Positions 1 through 8,761 of a stretch of DNA of 64,000 bases are shown piece after piece; positions within the stretch are counted from its first letter, which is position 1; every line of letters starts with the position of its first letter. Source of the DNA: Nocardia macrotermitis (lineage in GTDB: Bacteria > Actinomycetota > Actinomycetes > Mycobacteriales > Mycobacteriaceae). The notes below the pieces were generated by a model. That model searched no databases. It was not told the origin of the DNA and saw only the letters and a list, made by a program, of their open reading frames with translations. Both the position numbers and the translations under genes were made by a program. Where the stretch lies: contig NZ_WEGK01000003.1 of the NCBI RefSeq assembly GCF_009604405.1, forward strand, positions 248,001 through 312,000, read 5' to 3'.

Positions 1-2
1 CG

Positions 3-905
3 GCCCGGGCCCGGATGGTGCTCGAACGCGCCGCGCAGACGCTCACCCTGCACCGCATGATCGAGAAGGACCGGTTCGGGCTGCATCGACAGGCCCAGAC
101 CGGGCTCATCGAGGATATGGTCGCCGGCCGGGTGATCGACGAGCAGGAAGCCGTCGCGCGGGCCGCGACGCTGGGGTTGGCCCGCCGGGCCCGCTACGTA
201 CCGATCGCGGTCCGGGTGAGCGCGGTGAGCGAGCCGGATCCGGTGGCTCGGCAGCGGCGCGCGGCCACGCTGCTGGACGCGGCCGGTCACGGTGTGGCGC
301 TGAGTCGCGCGACTGCCCTGAGCGCGGCGGACGAACAACAGCTCACGCTCATTCTGGGCCTCGGCCGGGACGGCGAGTTGGACCCGCGCCTGGAACAGGT
401 GTGCACGGCATTGGCGGCGGAGCTGCGCCGCACCGATGGTGTGCAGCGGATCGCGGTCGGGGTGGGCGCGGATTCGGAATCGCTGCTGGACGCCGCGCGC
501 GAACTCGCCCACGCCGCGCACGTGGCGGAAATCGCGCTAGCGCTGGAATCGACTGTGCCACGGTCGTTCTACCGCAGCGGCGATGTCCGGCTGCGCGGCC
601 TGCTCTCGCTGATCCGCAACGAACCTGGCGTCCAGCGTTTCGCCGAGACGGAGTTGAGCGCGCTGCTGCGCCACGACATCCGCCACCACGGCGACCTCAC
701 CCCCACACTGCGCCGCTTCCTGGATCTGGCGGGCAACAAGACCGACGTGGCCCGCCGCATGAACATCTCCCGCCCCGCCCTCTACGACCGTCTCTCCCGC
801 ATCGAACGCATCCTCGGAGTCGACCTGGACGACGGCGAAATCCGCACCTCCCTACACACCGCCCTGCTGATCCGCGACCTGACGGCGGGCCCCGACGGTC
901 CGTGA
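3..905 (+). CDS. PucR-family transcriptional regulator, 3' part (5' end outside window)
   Basis: The reading frame is already open at the window edge, so the N-terminal part is missing; PucR-type proteins usually run to about 500 residues and about 300 are seen here. The visible part has a GGDEF-like/CdaR-type middle region and ends with the diagnostic PucR C-terminal helix-turn-helix, around LTPTLRRFLDLAGNKTDVAR followed by SRPALYDRLSRIERILG. Family members control purine, amino-acid or sugar-acid catabolism genes. The next gene downstream is a cytosine deaminase, so a role in nucleobase use is plausible but inferred. About 280 bases without a recognisable gene follow. Confidence 0.85.
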   Translation, partial: ARARMVLERAAQTLTLHRMIEKDRFGLHRQAQTGLIEDMVAGRVIDEQEAVARAATLGLARRARYVPIAVRVSAVSEPDPVARQRRAATLLDAAGHGVALSRATALSAADEQQLTLILGLGRDGELDPRLEQVCTALAAELRRTDGVQRIAVGVGADSESLLDAARELAHAAHVAEIALALESTVPRSFYRSGDVRLRGLLSLIRNEPGVQRFAETELSALLRHDIRHHGDLTPTLRRFLDLAGNKTDVARRMNISRPALYDRLSRIERILGVDLDDGEIRTSLHTALLIRDLTAGPDGP

Positions 906-1165
906 CGCCCGTTGACTGCCTACCGGTGTCAGGCGCGTCCCCGGCGTCGATTCAGGCGACCGCGGGATCGCCGCCAACCGGCGTGCTCGGTTCGTCGAGC
1001 ACATCCTTGTTCGCATCGAGCGCATCGTCGGAGCCGATCCGCATGACAGCGAGAGCCATGGGTCCGGCTGCGGCTCTGCCGAGGTCGGTGAATTCCGTTG
1101 CCGCCCTGCTGATGTGCGACCGGATCGACTCCGCTGGGGTGTTATAGCGTGGACCGTTGGATCGT

Positions 1166-1234
1166 AGGAGGCGACATATGAGGCAGCATGGGGTTCATGA
1201 TCACCGCCGAACGCATGCTGGATGTGGCCGTTGA
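1166..1234 (+). promoter_or_regulatory. Strong Shine-Dalgarno feeding an out-of-frame 18-codon ORF
   Basis: AGGAGG at 1166-1171 lies 6 nt before an ATG at 1178. That ATG opens an 18-codon frame ending in TGA at 1232, which overlaps the first 15 codons of the cytosine deaminase in another frame. The deaminase ATG at 1188 is 16 nt from the same AGGAGG, which is unusually far. An in-frame TGA at 1179 prevents an earlier deaminase start. It may be a leader peptide or simply a relaxed ribosome-binding arrangement. Confidence 0.4.
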
Positions 1235-1646
1235 ACAAGCTCGGGTCGGGTTGGCGGAGGGTGGTATCCCGATCGGGGCAGCGCTGTTCGATGCGGAGGG
1301 GAATGTGCTCGGGCGTGGGCACAATCGGCGGGTTCAGGATGGAGATCCGAGTGTGCATGCGGAGACCGCCGCGTTTCGGGATGCCGGGCGGCGGCGGGAC
1401 TATCGCGACACGATCATGGTGACCACGCTCTCGCCGTGCTGGTATTGCAGCGGGCTGGTGCGGCAGTTCGGCATCGGCGCGGTGATCGTCGGGGAGTCGC
1501 GGACCTTCACCGGCGGGCACGACTGGCTCGCCGAACACGGGGTATCGATCACGGTGCTCGATGATTCGGGATGCGTCGACATGATGACGCGCTTCATCGA
1601 CGAGCAGCCGCAGCTGTGGTTCGAGGACATCGGCGTCACGGGGTAG
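1188..1646 (+). CDS. Cytosine deaminase, yeast FCY1 type (zinc nucleoside-deaminase fold)
   Basis: A 152-residue zinc deaminase of the CDA fold. The HAE motif is at 57-59 and PCWYC at 83-87, giving His57, Cys84 and Cys87 as zinc ligands and Glu59 as the proton shuttle. The tail FIDEQPQLWFEDIG (136-149) closely resembles the tail of fungal cytosine deaminase (FIDERPQDWFEDIG as I remember it). The stretch EGGIPIGAALFDAEG followed by LGRGHNRR is also typical. It should convert cytosine to uracil and ammonia in the cytoplasm. Most bacteria use the unrelated amidohydrolase CodA, so this is the less common enzyme type; related guanine deaminases are the main alternative. Start ATG 1188 is bounded by an in-frame stop at 1179; ATG 1197 is also possible. 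Confidence 0.85.
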   Translation: MGFMITAERMLDVAVEQARVGLAEGGIPIGAALFDAEGNVLGRGHNRRVQDGDPSVHAETAAFRDAGRRRDYRDTIMVTTLSPCWYCSGLVRQFGIGAVIVGESRTFTGGHDWLAEHGVSITVLDDSGCVDMMTRFIDEQPQLWFEDIGVTG

Positions 1647-1659
1647 AACTCACCGACCG

Positions 1660-1706
1660 GAAACGCGAGAACTCCCGGCGGAATTGTCTCCACCGGGAGT
1701 TGTTTC
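1660..1706. terminator. Bidirectional terminator-like hairpin
   Basis: AACTCCCGG (1670-1678) and CCGGGAGTT (1693-1701) form a perfect 9-bp stem. An outer GAAAC/GTTTC pair (1660-1664 with 1702-1706) sits across a 5-nt bulge. It lies between convergent genes ending at 1646 and 1720, so it can serve both strands. Confidence 0.7.
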
Positions 1707-1719
1707 GTGCCTGGTCGGG

Positions 1720-3804
1720 TCAGTTGTAGGCTCGCGCCACGCCGTCGAGCAGATGTTGCAGGGTGTCGTAGCTGGGGGCGTCGACCACGTCGACCACCTG
1801 GGGGTTGACCGGGACCTGGTGTTGGCTCGTGACCGAGGTGAACTGGGCCGGATCGTTGGTGCGGAAGCCGTGTTCGGCGGCCAACTGCTGGAGTTCGGGA
1901 TCGGTGGTCAGCAGCTTGCCCAGGCGGTCGCCGTTGCTGTTCATCGGCACCAGGGTGTGCCGGGACAGGACCGTCGGAGAGGGGTACATCAGCACCATGT
2001 CCGGGGTGATCTTGCCCGCCAGTGCCGCCTCCACGTATTGCGCCTCGTAGATCAGCACCATGGGGGTCGGACCCATCCCGCCGGACAGGTACTCGTCGAA
2101 CGGACCCTTACTCGAGTTGTCCGAATAACCTTGGCCGACAAAGAGTTTGGACACCTTCTGCACCGCGTTGTCCTCGGCGGTGGTGCCGCGCACGATGGTG
2201 TTGTCGTTGACCACGTAGCTGGCGATCGACAGGTACATGGCCGCGGAGTTGGAGCTGCGCGGATCGGTGGTGGAGACCAGGATGTTCTTCGGCACCGAGT
2301 AGGTGGTGTTGCCGGGCAACTGATTCCACTGTGTGCCGGTGCCGACGAGATCCAGATAGCGCTGCATGTCCAGGGTCGGCACCGGACCGGGCCGCACCAC
2401 ACCGGCCGCGGTGAGCAGATCCACGATGGGCTTGAAGGTCGCGATCGCCATCGGCGAGGAGAACGGCGTGTACTGCGTGGTGATGTTCCGCGCGCGCAGA
2501 ATCGCTTCCGCCGCAGGGGTACTCGACGGGAAGGCGAAGTCGAACTTGTTCAGGTCCACCGAGGTGTAGATCTGGCGCGACCCGGCCGCTTCGACCTGCA
2601 CCCGCAGCCCGTGCTCGGCGAGTGCGGCGACGACCTTCGGATCGTTGAAGTAGGAGAGCTTCTCCGAGCCGATCACACCGTGCACGGTCGTCACCGAAGG
2701 TGCTGCGGCAGTGGGGGATTGGGGCGATCCACCGCCACCGGTCCCGAAGGTCAGCGCCAGCACGACCACGAGGACGATCGCCGCGGCGACCGGGCCGATC
2801 AAGTTGCGGCCACTCCACGGCGGCGGAAGCAGATCCTTTGCCGCGAAACGCGATCGGTTGGCAGCGCCAGGGGGTGGGGTGCTCGACGCACTCGATTCCG
2901 TTGCAGCAGTGGCAGATTCGGTTGCCGGACCGGTCGCGGTCTCGGCAGTGGAACCGCTCGCGGATTCGACCGCCGAAACGCTTGCGGCCTCGGCCACGGG
3001 AACACTCGCGGGCGCAGCGGTGGAACCGCTCGCAGCCTCGACGGTGGAACCACTCGTCGCCTCGGTGGCAGAACCACTCGCAGCCTCGGCGCTCGTGTTC
3101 TCAACGTTCGCGGTCTCGGCGGCGGAACCGCTCGCGGTCTCAGTAGCGGAACCTTCTACCGGCGTGGCCACAGAACCACTCGTGACCTCGGCGGAAGAAC
3201 CGTTCGCAGCCTCCGCCGCGGAACCGGTCGCAACTGCGGCTTCGGAACCAGTCGCGCCCTCGGCCGCAGTACTACCCGTCGACACTGTGGGCGCGGTAGC
3301 GGACCCGACTGTAGCCGCGGAACCGGTGACGGCCGCAACTCTGGCCGTGGGGGTGGTCGCGGCGTTGATCGCAGCCGCCGCAGTGACCTCGGCTTCGGCA
3401 GCGGAACCAGTCGAGGGCGCAGCCGTCGAACCGACCGTCGCCGCAGCAGCAGAACCTACCGTGACCGCAGCAGCAGAACCGACCACAGGCGCGCTGACCG
3501 ACCCGGTCGTAGCCTCGGCCGCCGCACCGACCATGGGCGCGGCACTGGCAACAGCAGCAGACTCACCGATGGGCCCGTGCTCCCCGTCCAACGTCCGCCG
3601 GACGACCCGCTCGACCAGGATCGGAATGAAATCGCGAATTGCATGTCCCGCGAAGCGGTTTCGCGCCTCGCCGACCACGGTGCGGACATCCTGCTCGGCA
3701 TGGGTGGCGGTATAGTCCGCGACCAGCTGATCGGTCAACAACCGCAGGGCTTTGTCTTCGCGTTCGCGTGCGGCCTTGTCTTCACGTAGGGAATGCGTAC
3801 CCAC
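1720..3804 (-). CDS. Membrane-anchored extracellular solute-binding-like protein with three-helix-bundle N-domain and Gly/Ser/Ala linker
   Basis: This 694-residue protein has four parts. Residues 7-72 resemble the actinobacterial three-helix-bundle dimerisation domain (ALRLLTDQLVADY... and FIPILVERVVRRTL). Residues about 81-310 are low complexity with an 8-residue repeat of GSxxExAS type. One membrane segment lies at about 336-355 (LIGPVAAAIVLVVVLALTFG). A C-terminal domain of about 330 residues looks like a type II extracellular solute-binding fold (VHGVIGSEKLSYF, FDFAFPSSTPAAEAIL). The sensor-like domain is therefore outside and the helical domain inside, joined by a long flexible linker. 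No ABC permease or ATPase is nearby, so transport is unlikely. Ligand and function are unknown. A long open frame on the opposite strand is a by-product of the GC-rich repeat. Confidence 0.75.
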   Translation of the reverse strand: MGTHSLREDKAAREREDKALRLLTDQLVADYTATHAEQDVRTVVGEARNRFAGHAIRDFIPILVERVVRRTLDGEHGPIGESAAVASAAPMVGAAAEATTGSVSAPVVGSAAAVTVGSAAAATVGSTAAPSTGSAAEAEVTAAAAINAATTPTARVAAVTGSAATVGSATAPTVSTGSTAAEGATGSEAAVATGSAAEAANGSSAEVTSGSVATPVEGSATETASGSAAETANVENTSAEAASGSATEATSGSTVEAASGSTAAPASVPVAEAASVSAVESASGSTAETATGPATESATAATESSASSTPPPGAANRSRFAAKDLLPPPWSGRNLIGPVAAAIVLVVVLALTFGTGGGGSPQSPTAAAPSVTTVHGVIGSEKLSYFNDPKVVAALAEHGLRVQVEAAGSRQIYTSVDLNKFDFAFPSSTPAAEAILRARNITTQYTPFSSPMAIATFKPIVDLLTAAGVVRPGPVPTLDMQRYLDLVGTGTQWNQLPGNTTYSVPKNILVSTTDPRSSNSAAMYLSIASYVVNDNTIVRGTTAEDNAVQKVSKLFVGQGYSDNSSKGPFDEYLSGGMGPTPMVLIYEAQYVEAALAGKITPDMVLMYPSPTVLSRHTLVPMNSNGDRLGKLLTTDPELQQLAAEHGFRTNDPAQFTSVTSQHQVPVNPQVVDVVDAPSYDTLQHLLDGVARAYN
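2890..3250 (-). repeat. In-frame 24-nt tandem repeats encoding GSxxExAS
   Basis: About 14 degenerate copies of an 8-codon unit encode blocks such as GSAAEAAN, GSSAEVTS, GSATETAS, GSATEATS and GSTVEAAS. They form the clearest part of the linker of the solute-binding protein; the upstream part of the linker is less regular. The unit is a multiple of three, so copy-number change would keep the frame. Confidence 0.75.
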
Positions 3805-4011
3805 GCCGAGCTCCTCGACATCACAGGGAATGAATGCGCGGCATTATCCGGTGCGTCCCGGAGACATTACGGCACAAACGCCGTCCTTCCCAAGCGAGAC
3901 AATGAGTTACGCGGTAGTTGCCGCGAAAATGCCTGCACACCCGGATATTTCGCGAAAATAGTTGCACTTTCCGATATGCGTCGTTCAATTACGCGATACC
4001 GGAAATTCATC

Positions 4012-4755
4012 TCAGGTGAGCACGAGAAGTTCGGAGGAGGAGGCGATTTCGATACGCAGCCCGGCTTTTTCGGCGATCCGGGCCAACCCCGCGATATCGG
4101 TGGGCTCGGCGCGGCTCAGTACCAGCGCGCGGGCCAACAGTCCCTTGTGATGCTTGTTGAAGTGACTCACCACGGTGCGACTGCCGTCCGGACGTTCGGT
4201 GAGCACGGTCGCGGTGACCGCACCGGGGACGCGGCCCAACTGCTGATAGGTGCCCGAGCGCAGATCCACGACCAGCTCCCCGGCGGCCTCCTCGCGCAGC
4301 GCGGGCGTCAACACCGGTTTCCACAGCGAGGCCAACGTCGCCATCCCGGGCAGTTTGGATCCGCCCGAAAGCCGGTAGGCCGGAATCGGATCGCCCGCCC
4401 GCACCACGCCGAACAGGGCCGAGCCGATGGCCAGCCGGGCGTGCGCCTTGGCGCGCTGTGCGGGTGTGAACGCCTTGGCGTCGAGCGCGTCGTAGAGCAC
4501 GCCGGTGTAGCGCTCGAGCGCGGGTCGGGTGGGTGAGGTGCGCAGCGCGGCATTGCGCTCGATCTCGGTGTCGGCGGCCTTGCCCAGCCCCAGCGCGTTG
4601 CGGGAAGCGGTGGGATCGGCGGCGAGTTCGACCAGTTCGGTGACCAGTTTGTCGCGCACGGCGGTCAGCTGCGGCAGGGACAGCTCGTCGAGGTCGAGCG
4701 GACCGAGTTTTCCACCGTCGGACTTGGTTTCGGAGGGAGGCAGCAGCACCAGCAC
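4012..4755 (-). CDS. yaaA: Peroxide stress protein YaaA (UPF0246/DUF328)
   Basis: A 247-residue protein. Family hallmarks are LLPPSETK at 4-11, [12 protein letters not shown] around 126-137 and SHFNKHHKG at 197-205. YaaA proteins bind DNA and limit oxidative damage by lowering free intracellular iron; that role is known from Escherichia coli and inferred here. The frame stays open further upstream, but GTG at 4755 puts the conserved LVLLPPSE at the N-terminus and clears the divergent proS promoter. It is divergent from proS with a 91-nt gap. Confidence 0.88.
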   Translation of the reverse strand: MLVLLPPSETKSDGGKLGPLDLDELSLPQLTAVRDKLVTELVELAADPTASRNALGLGKAADTEIERNAALRTSPTRPALERYTGVLYDALDAKAFTPAQRAKAHARLAIGSALFGVVRAGDPIPAYRLSGGSKLPGMATLASLWKPVLTPALREEAAGELVVDLRSGTYQQLGRVPGAVTATVLTERPDGSRTVVSHFNKHHKGLLARALVLSRAEPTDIAGLARIAEKAGLRIEIASSSELLVLT

Positions 4756-4832
4756 GAGCCGATACGGTACCGGCGCGAAGTGTGCGGGTGGGGACGCGGT
4801 GGCTCGCCGATTCGCGTGGCCGGGGCACGGTC

Positions 4833-4846
4833 TACTCTGTGCATCC
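4833..4846 (+). promoter_or_regulatory. Probable proS promoter -10 (TACTCT), leaderless start
   Basis: TACTCT at 4833-4838 is followed by 8 nt and then the GTG start of proS. No Shine-Dalgarno sequence is present, so transcription probably begins at or next to the start codon. The -35 region is weak. Confidence 0.5.
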
Positions 4847-6604
4847 GTGATCACCCGTCTCTCACACCTGTTCCTGCGCACCCTGCGTGACGATCCCGCC
4901 GACGCCGAGGTGCCCAGCCACAAGCTTCTCGTCCGCGCCGGATACGTCCGCCGGATCGCGCCGGGCGTCTACTCGTGGCTGCCGCTGGGCCTGCGAGTGC
5001 TGCGCAAGGTGGAGCAGGTGGTGCGCGAGGAGATGAACAGCTTCGGCGCGCAGGAGATCTCGCTGCCCGCGCTGTTGCCGCGCGAACCCTACGAGGCCAC
5101 CAACCGCTGGACCGAATACGGTGACGCGCTGTTCCGGTTGCAGGATCGCAAGAACGCCGATTACCTGCTCGGCCCCACGCACGAGGAATTGTTCGCCCTC
5201 ACCGTGAAGGGTGAGTACAACTCCTACAAGGATCTGCCCGTCACGCTGTATCAGATCCAGACCAAGTACCGCGACGAGGAACGCCCGCGCGCCGGAATTC
5301 TGCGCGGCCGCGAATTCATCATGAAGGATTCGTACTCGTTCGATCTGGACGAGGCGGGTTTGCAGGCCAGCTACGACGCGCACCGTCGGGCATATCAGCG
5401 CATCTTCGATCGGCTCGGCGTCAGCTATGTGATCGTCGCGGCGACCTCGGGTGCGATGGGCGGTAGTGCGTCGGAGGAATTCCTGGCCGACAGTCCGGTC
5501 GGCGAGGACACCTATGTGGTGTGCCGCGAATCAGGATATGCCGCGAATGTCGAAGCGGTGATCACGCCCGCGCCCGCGGAGATTCCGCTCGACGGCCAGG
5601 CTCCCGCACAGGAACACGACACCCCGAGCACGCCCACCATCGCCTCGCTGGTCGAGTGGGCCAACGGGGTCGGGATTGCCGAGCAGTTCGGCCGGCCCGT
5701 CACCGCGGCGGACACGTTGAAGAACGTCATGGTCAAGCTGCATCACCCGGACGGTAAGACCGAGGTCCTGGGCATCGGCGTCCCGGGTGACCGCGAGGTG
5801 GACGACAAGCGCCTGGGCGCGTCGCTGGAACCCGCCGAGGTCGAACTGCTCACCGAGGAGGACTTCAAGGCCAATCCCTTCCTGGTGAAGGGGTACATCG
5901 GCCCGAAGTCGTTGCAGGCCAACGGTGTTCGCTACCTGGTCGACCCGCGCGTGGTCACCGGAACGTCCTGGATCACCGGCGCGGATTCCCCCGGACGCCA
6001 TGTCGTCGGCCTGGTCGCCGGTCGCGATTTCACCCCTGACGGCACCATCGAGGCCGCCGAGGTCCGCGACGGCGATCCGTCACCGGACGGCAAGGGCGCG
6101 CTGGTCGCCGCGCGCGGTATCGAGATCGGGCACATCTTCCAGCTCGGCTACAAGTACACCGACACCTTCGAGGTCGACGTCCTGGGCGAGAACGGCAAGC
6201 CGGTCCGCCTGATCATGGGTTCGTACGGCATCGGCGTCTCGCGCATGGTCGCGGTGCTGGCCGAGCAGATGCACGACGAGAAGGGCCTGCGCTGGCCGCG
6301 CGAGGTCGCCCCCTTCGACGTGCACGTGGTCATCGCGAACAAGGACGAGGGCGCCCGCGCGGGCGCGGAACAGGTTGTCGTCCAACTGGATTCGGCCGGT
6401 CTCGAGGTCCTGTTCGACGACCGCACCGCCTCGCCCGGCGTGAAGTTCAAGGACGCCGAACTCCTCGGCATGCCCCTGGTCCTGGTCGTCGGCCGCGGCT
6501 GGGCCGACGGCAAGGTCGAACTCCGCGACCGCTTCGCCGGCACCGGCGACGAAATCCCCGCCGAGAACGCGGTCCAGGCCATCCTGGACAAGGTCCGCGG
6601 CTGA
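4847..6604 (+). CDS. proS: Prolyl-tRNA synthetase (ProS, bacterial type with editing insertion)
   Basis: A 585-residue class II aminoacyl-tRNA synthetase that charges tRNA-Pro. Visible are the N-terminal [30 protein letters not shown] (108-117), the motif 2 region [19 protein letters not shown] followed by IMKDSYSF (139-165), a YbaK-like editing insertion at about 225-400, motif 3 [10 protein letters not shown] at about residue 458, and a C-terminal anticodon-binding domain starting at about 490. Length and sequence match M. tuberculosis ProS (about 582). Start GTG 4847 gives [12 protein letters not shown], the conserved N-terminus. Longer upstream frames would run into yaaA on the other strand and were not used. 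Confidence 0.97.
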   Translation: MITRLSHLFLRTLRDDPADAEVPSHKLLVRAGYVRRIAPGVYSWLPLGLRVLRKVEQVVREEMNSFGAQEISLPALLPREPYEATNRWTEYGDALFRLQDRKNADYLLGPTHEELFALTVKGEYNSYKDLPVTLYQIQTKYRDEERPRAGILRGREFIMKDSYSFDLDEAGLQASYDAHRRAYQRIFDRLGVSYVIVAATSGAMGGSASEEFLADSPVGEDTYVVCRESGYAANVEAVITPAPAEIPLDGQAPAQEHDTPSTPTIASLVEWANGVGIAEQFGRPVTAADTLKNVMVKLHHPDGKTEVLGIGVPGDREVDDKRLGASLEPAEVELLTEEDFKANPFLVKGYIGPKSLQANGVRYLVDPRVVTGTSWITGADSPGRHVVGLVAGRDFTPDGTIEAAEVRDGDPSPDGKGALVAARGIEIGHIFQLGYKYTDTFEVDVLGENGKPVRLIMGSYGIGVSRMVAVLAEQMHDEKGLRWPREVAPFDVHVVIANKDEGARAGAEQVVVQLDSAGLEVLFDDRTASPGVKFKDAELLGMPLVLVVGRGWADGKVELRDRFAGTGDEIPAENAVQAILDKVRG

Positions 6605-6620
6605 CCGCAACCCGATCTGT

Positions 6621-6654
6621 TCCCGGCCTCGCCCAGTGATCGGGCAGGCCGGGA
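6621..6654 (+). terminator. proS terminator hairpin
   Basis: TCCCGGCCTCGCCC (6621-6634) pairs with GGGCAGGCCGGGA (6642-6654) with one bulged C and a 7-nt loop, beginning 16 nt after the proS stop. There is no U-tract, as is common in actinobacteria. Confidence 0.75.
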
Positions 6655-6845
6655 CATCCTCGGATCGTGCGGATTCGGGGTGAGTCGTGCGGTCGCAGCG
6701 GCGTTGTTCGGTGTGGTGCGCTTGGGCGATCCTATTCCGGCGCACCGCTTTTCGGACGGATTCGAGCTGCCCGAATGCGGTCGTCGTGCGGCGTCAGGCG
6801 CGTAATCGAGGCGTGCTGCTCCGTCGTGTCGGCTATCGCCCCGGA

Positions 6846-7289
6846 CTAGCTCTGTGCGGGCCGCCCCGGGAACGCCACCGTCGCCGGGCTCGTGCCCAGG
6901 ATCTTCTGCCAGGTGGCCAGGCGTATCGAGCAATCGGCCAGGGCCTGTGCGCCGGTGCGGCGGATGGTTGCGGAGTCGGCGCGTTCGACGGCCGAGCGCC
7001 AGGCGATCGCGGTGTCGGTTTCGACCGTGACGGCGAATTTAGCGGCCGGGATCGGGTCGTTCACCGGGGAGGGCGGCGGGTAGGCGGCTGCCGGACCAGG
7101 GACGGGTGCGCCGAGGGCCTTCAGGGCGTCGATGGTGGCGTCGCGCTGGGCGCGGTGGGCCGCGGTGAAGTCGACGACGATCTTGTTGCGGTCTGCGGCC
7201 GCGTAGGCCGAGATGACGCCGTAGGCGTAGACGGCGGCGTATTCGGCGTTGAGCGCATCGGTCAACGCCTGCTGATCGGCGGTGCTCAT
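6846..7289 (-). CDS. Ferritin-like-domain protein (DUF4439)
   Basis: A 147-residue, all-helical protein with a four-helix-bundle look: ALTDALNAEYAAVYAYGVIS, DFTAAHRAQRDATIDALKAL, FAVTVETDTAIAWRSAVERA and CSIRLATWQKILG. It resembles the DUF4439 protein next to proS in mycobacteria (Rv2844, from memory). The ferritin fold is recognisable, but the carboxylate/His set for a di-iron site is not clearly complete, so metal use is uncertain. Its start overlaps the stop of the upstream lipoprotein gene by 4 nt (ATGA), so the two are translated as a unit. Confidence 0.72.
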   Translation of the reverse strand: MSTADQQALTDALNAEYAAVYAYGVISAYAAADRNKIVVDFTAAHRAQRDATIDALKALGAPVPGPAAAYPPPSPVNDPIPAAKFAVTVETDTAIAWRSAVERADSATIRRTGAQALADCSIRLATWQKILGTSPATVAFPGRPAQS

Positions 7290-7843
7290 GCCAGCAGAAC
7301 CTCCACGTGGGCGGCGCAGGACGCGCTGATCGAGGCCAGCAGTCCGGCGCGGTAGGCGGAATTCACCGGTGCGGCGTCGGCGGCGGACTTCTGCGACGCG
7401 GCCAGCCGGGTGCGCAGCGCGTCGACGGTCGGCGGCGGTGCGGGGGCGGCCGGGGGTGTCACCGGCGGGCTCGCCGACTTCGGTTTGGTGCCGTCGCCGT
7501 ACAGGCCGATGGCCCGATCGATCTCCGCGCGCAGGGCCTCGGCGTGGGCGGTGCGCTGGGTCGCGATGACGTTCAGCGCGGCGGCCCTGTCAGGCGTGGT
7601 GGCCGCGGCGGCCTTCGCCCACACCGCGTCGGTGCGCGCCGAAACCTCGTGCGGCAGTAGCGCGTCCGGCTCCAGCGGCTTGTCCTTCGCACAGGCCGCC
7701 GCACTCAGGGACATGATCGCGAACGCCCCGCCACCCGCGACGCGCAACAGCGCCCGGCGATCGAGCGCGGCGGTGGGCACCCCCGCGCCGGTGGTGGGCG
7801 GCGTGGGGCCGCCCGGTGGATGAACGCGATGACTGATCGGCAC
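7286..7843 (-). CDS. Predicted lipoprotein, partner of the DUF4439 protein
   Basis: About 185 residues from GTG 7843. An N-terminal RRALLRVAGGG and a hydrophobic stretch end in the lipobox-like SAAAC, followed by AKDKPLEPD, as expected for a lipidated exported protein with a twin-arginine-like pair. The rest is helical and Ala-rich, with a Pro-rich spacer (PPVTPPAAPAPPP). It corresponds to the Rv2843-type neighbour of proS. Function is unknown; the ATGA coupling with the ferritin-like protein suggests the two work together at the membrane. The start is uncertain because the frame is open further upstream. Confidence 0.6.
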   Translation of the reverse strand: MPISHRVHPPGGPTPPTTGAGVPTAALDRRALLRVAGGGAFAIMSLSAAACAKDKPLEPDALLPHEVSARTDAVWAKAAAATTPDRAAALNVIATQRTAHAEALRAEIDRAIGLYGDGTKPKSASPPVTPPAAPAPPPTVDALRTRLAASQKSAADAAPVNSAYRAGLLASISASCAAHVEVLLA

Positions 7844-8149
7844 GCGTCCATCGTGCCAGTCATCGTCCCGACCGGGGACGGCGGGCGTATCGGGTTCGAC
7901 CCGGAGACGTTCGCTGCGCGGATTCGCGCCCACCGCACCCCCGAGCGGGCGAACTCCGCCGACCGGAGCCTGCGGCGGCGGCTGTGAGCACGGGAAACCT
8001 GTGAATGGCTGCTGGTCCTTTACACTCTTGCAGCGCGTTACGCTAGACCTCCGGTGGAGTATTCCGCCGCCCACGCGCGCCGACCATGTTCGACCAGGAC
8101 CGATACCGACAACTCCACCCCGTCACAACTGAACCAGGAGCCGCCCCAC
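7844..8149. other. Divergent promoter region, lipoprotein gene / rimP operon
   Basis: No gene recognised. It must hold the promoters for the leftward lipoprotein gene and for the rimP-nusA-ylxR-infB operon. Weak candidates for the latter are TACACT (8021-8026) and TACGCT (8039-8044). No terminator-like hairpin was seen. Confidence 0.45.
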
Positions 8150-8761
8150 ATGCCGATGCCGACCGAGGAAAGGGTGAGCCAGCTCGTTGCTGAGCTCGTC
8201 GAGAGTCGAGGGTTCGATCTCGAGGGCGTTGCCGTGTCGGGCGCGGGCAAGGACCAGGCGCGGGTCGTGGTCACCATCGACAGTGACGCCACCGTCGATC
8301 TGGACGCGGTGGCCGAGCTGAGCACCGACGTCTCCGAAATCCTGGACGAGGCGGGTGATTTCGGGGAAACCCCGTACCTGCTCGAAGTCACCACACCGGG
8401 GGTGGAACGTCCGCTGACCCTGCCGCGGCACTGGCGTCGCGCCCGCGGCCGCAAGGCGCGGATCACCCTGCGAGCCGACGCGCCCACGCCCGAGGGCGAC
8501 GGCAGGTTCGAGGCCAGAGTCGGCGAAACCACCGAGACCGAGGTGGCGCTGGTCCTCGGTGGACGACGCAAACCCCACCGCGTGCACGTCCCGCTCGCCG
8601 ATGTCGAGCGGGCCGTGGTGCAGGTGGAATTCTCCGCGCCGGGCGCGGCGGAGATGGAACTCGCCGGGGGAGTAGCCCCCGGCCGCCCGGCACCCGGGGC
8701 GCAGGACGACCAGGGAGCAATCCGATCAGCGGCAGCTTCGACCGAAGGGACCATGGCATGA
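8150..8761 (+). CDS. rimP: Ribosome maturation factor RimP
   Basis: A 203-residue protein needed for 30S subunit maturation. RimP features are [20 protein letters not shown] at the start, [10 protein letters not shown], the strongly conserved [20 protein letters not shown], and a C-terminal SH3-like beta domain. It has an extra acidic/Ala-rich tail of about 45 residues. Start ATG 8150 is chosen for AGGAG at 8136-8140 and the conserved N-terminus; ATG 8156 is the alternative. The stop overlaps the nusA start (ATGA), the standard rimP-nusA arrangement. Confidence 0.93.
   Translation: MPMPTEERVSQLVAELVESRGFDLEGVAVSGAGKDQARVVVTIDSDATVDLDAVAELSTDVSEILDEAGDFGETPYLLEVTTPGVERPLTLPRHWRRARGRKARITLRADAPTPEGDGRFEARVGETTETEVALVLGGRRKPHRVHVPLADVERAVVQVEFSAPGAAEMELAGGVAPGRPAPGAQDDQGAIRSAAASTEGTMA

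Noticed and set aside
1684-3789. A 701-residue open frame on the plus strand, opposite the solute-binding protein
   Set aside because: Its Arg/Gly-rich sequence follows from antisense reading of GSxxExAS codons; it has no domain or ribosome-binding site, and the minus-strand protein has clear domains.
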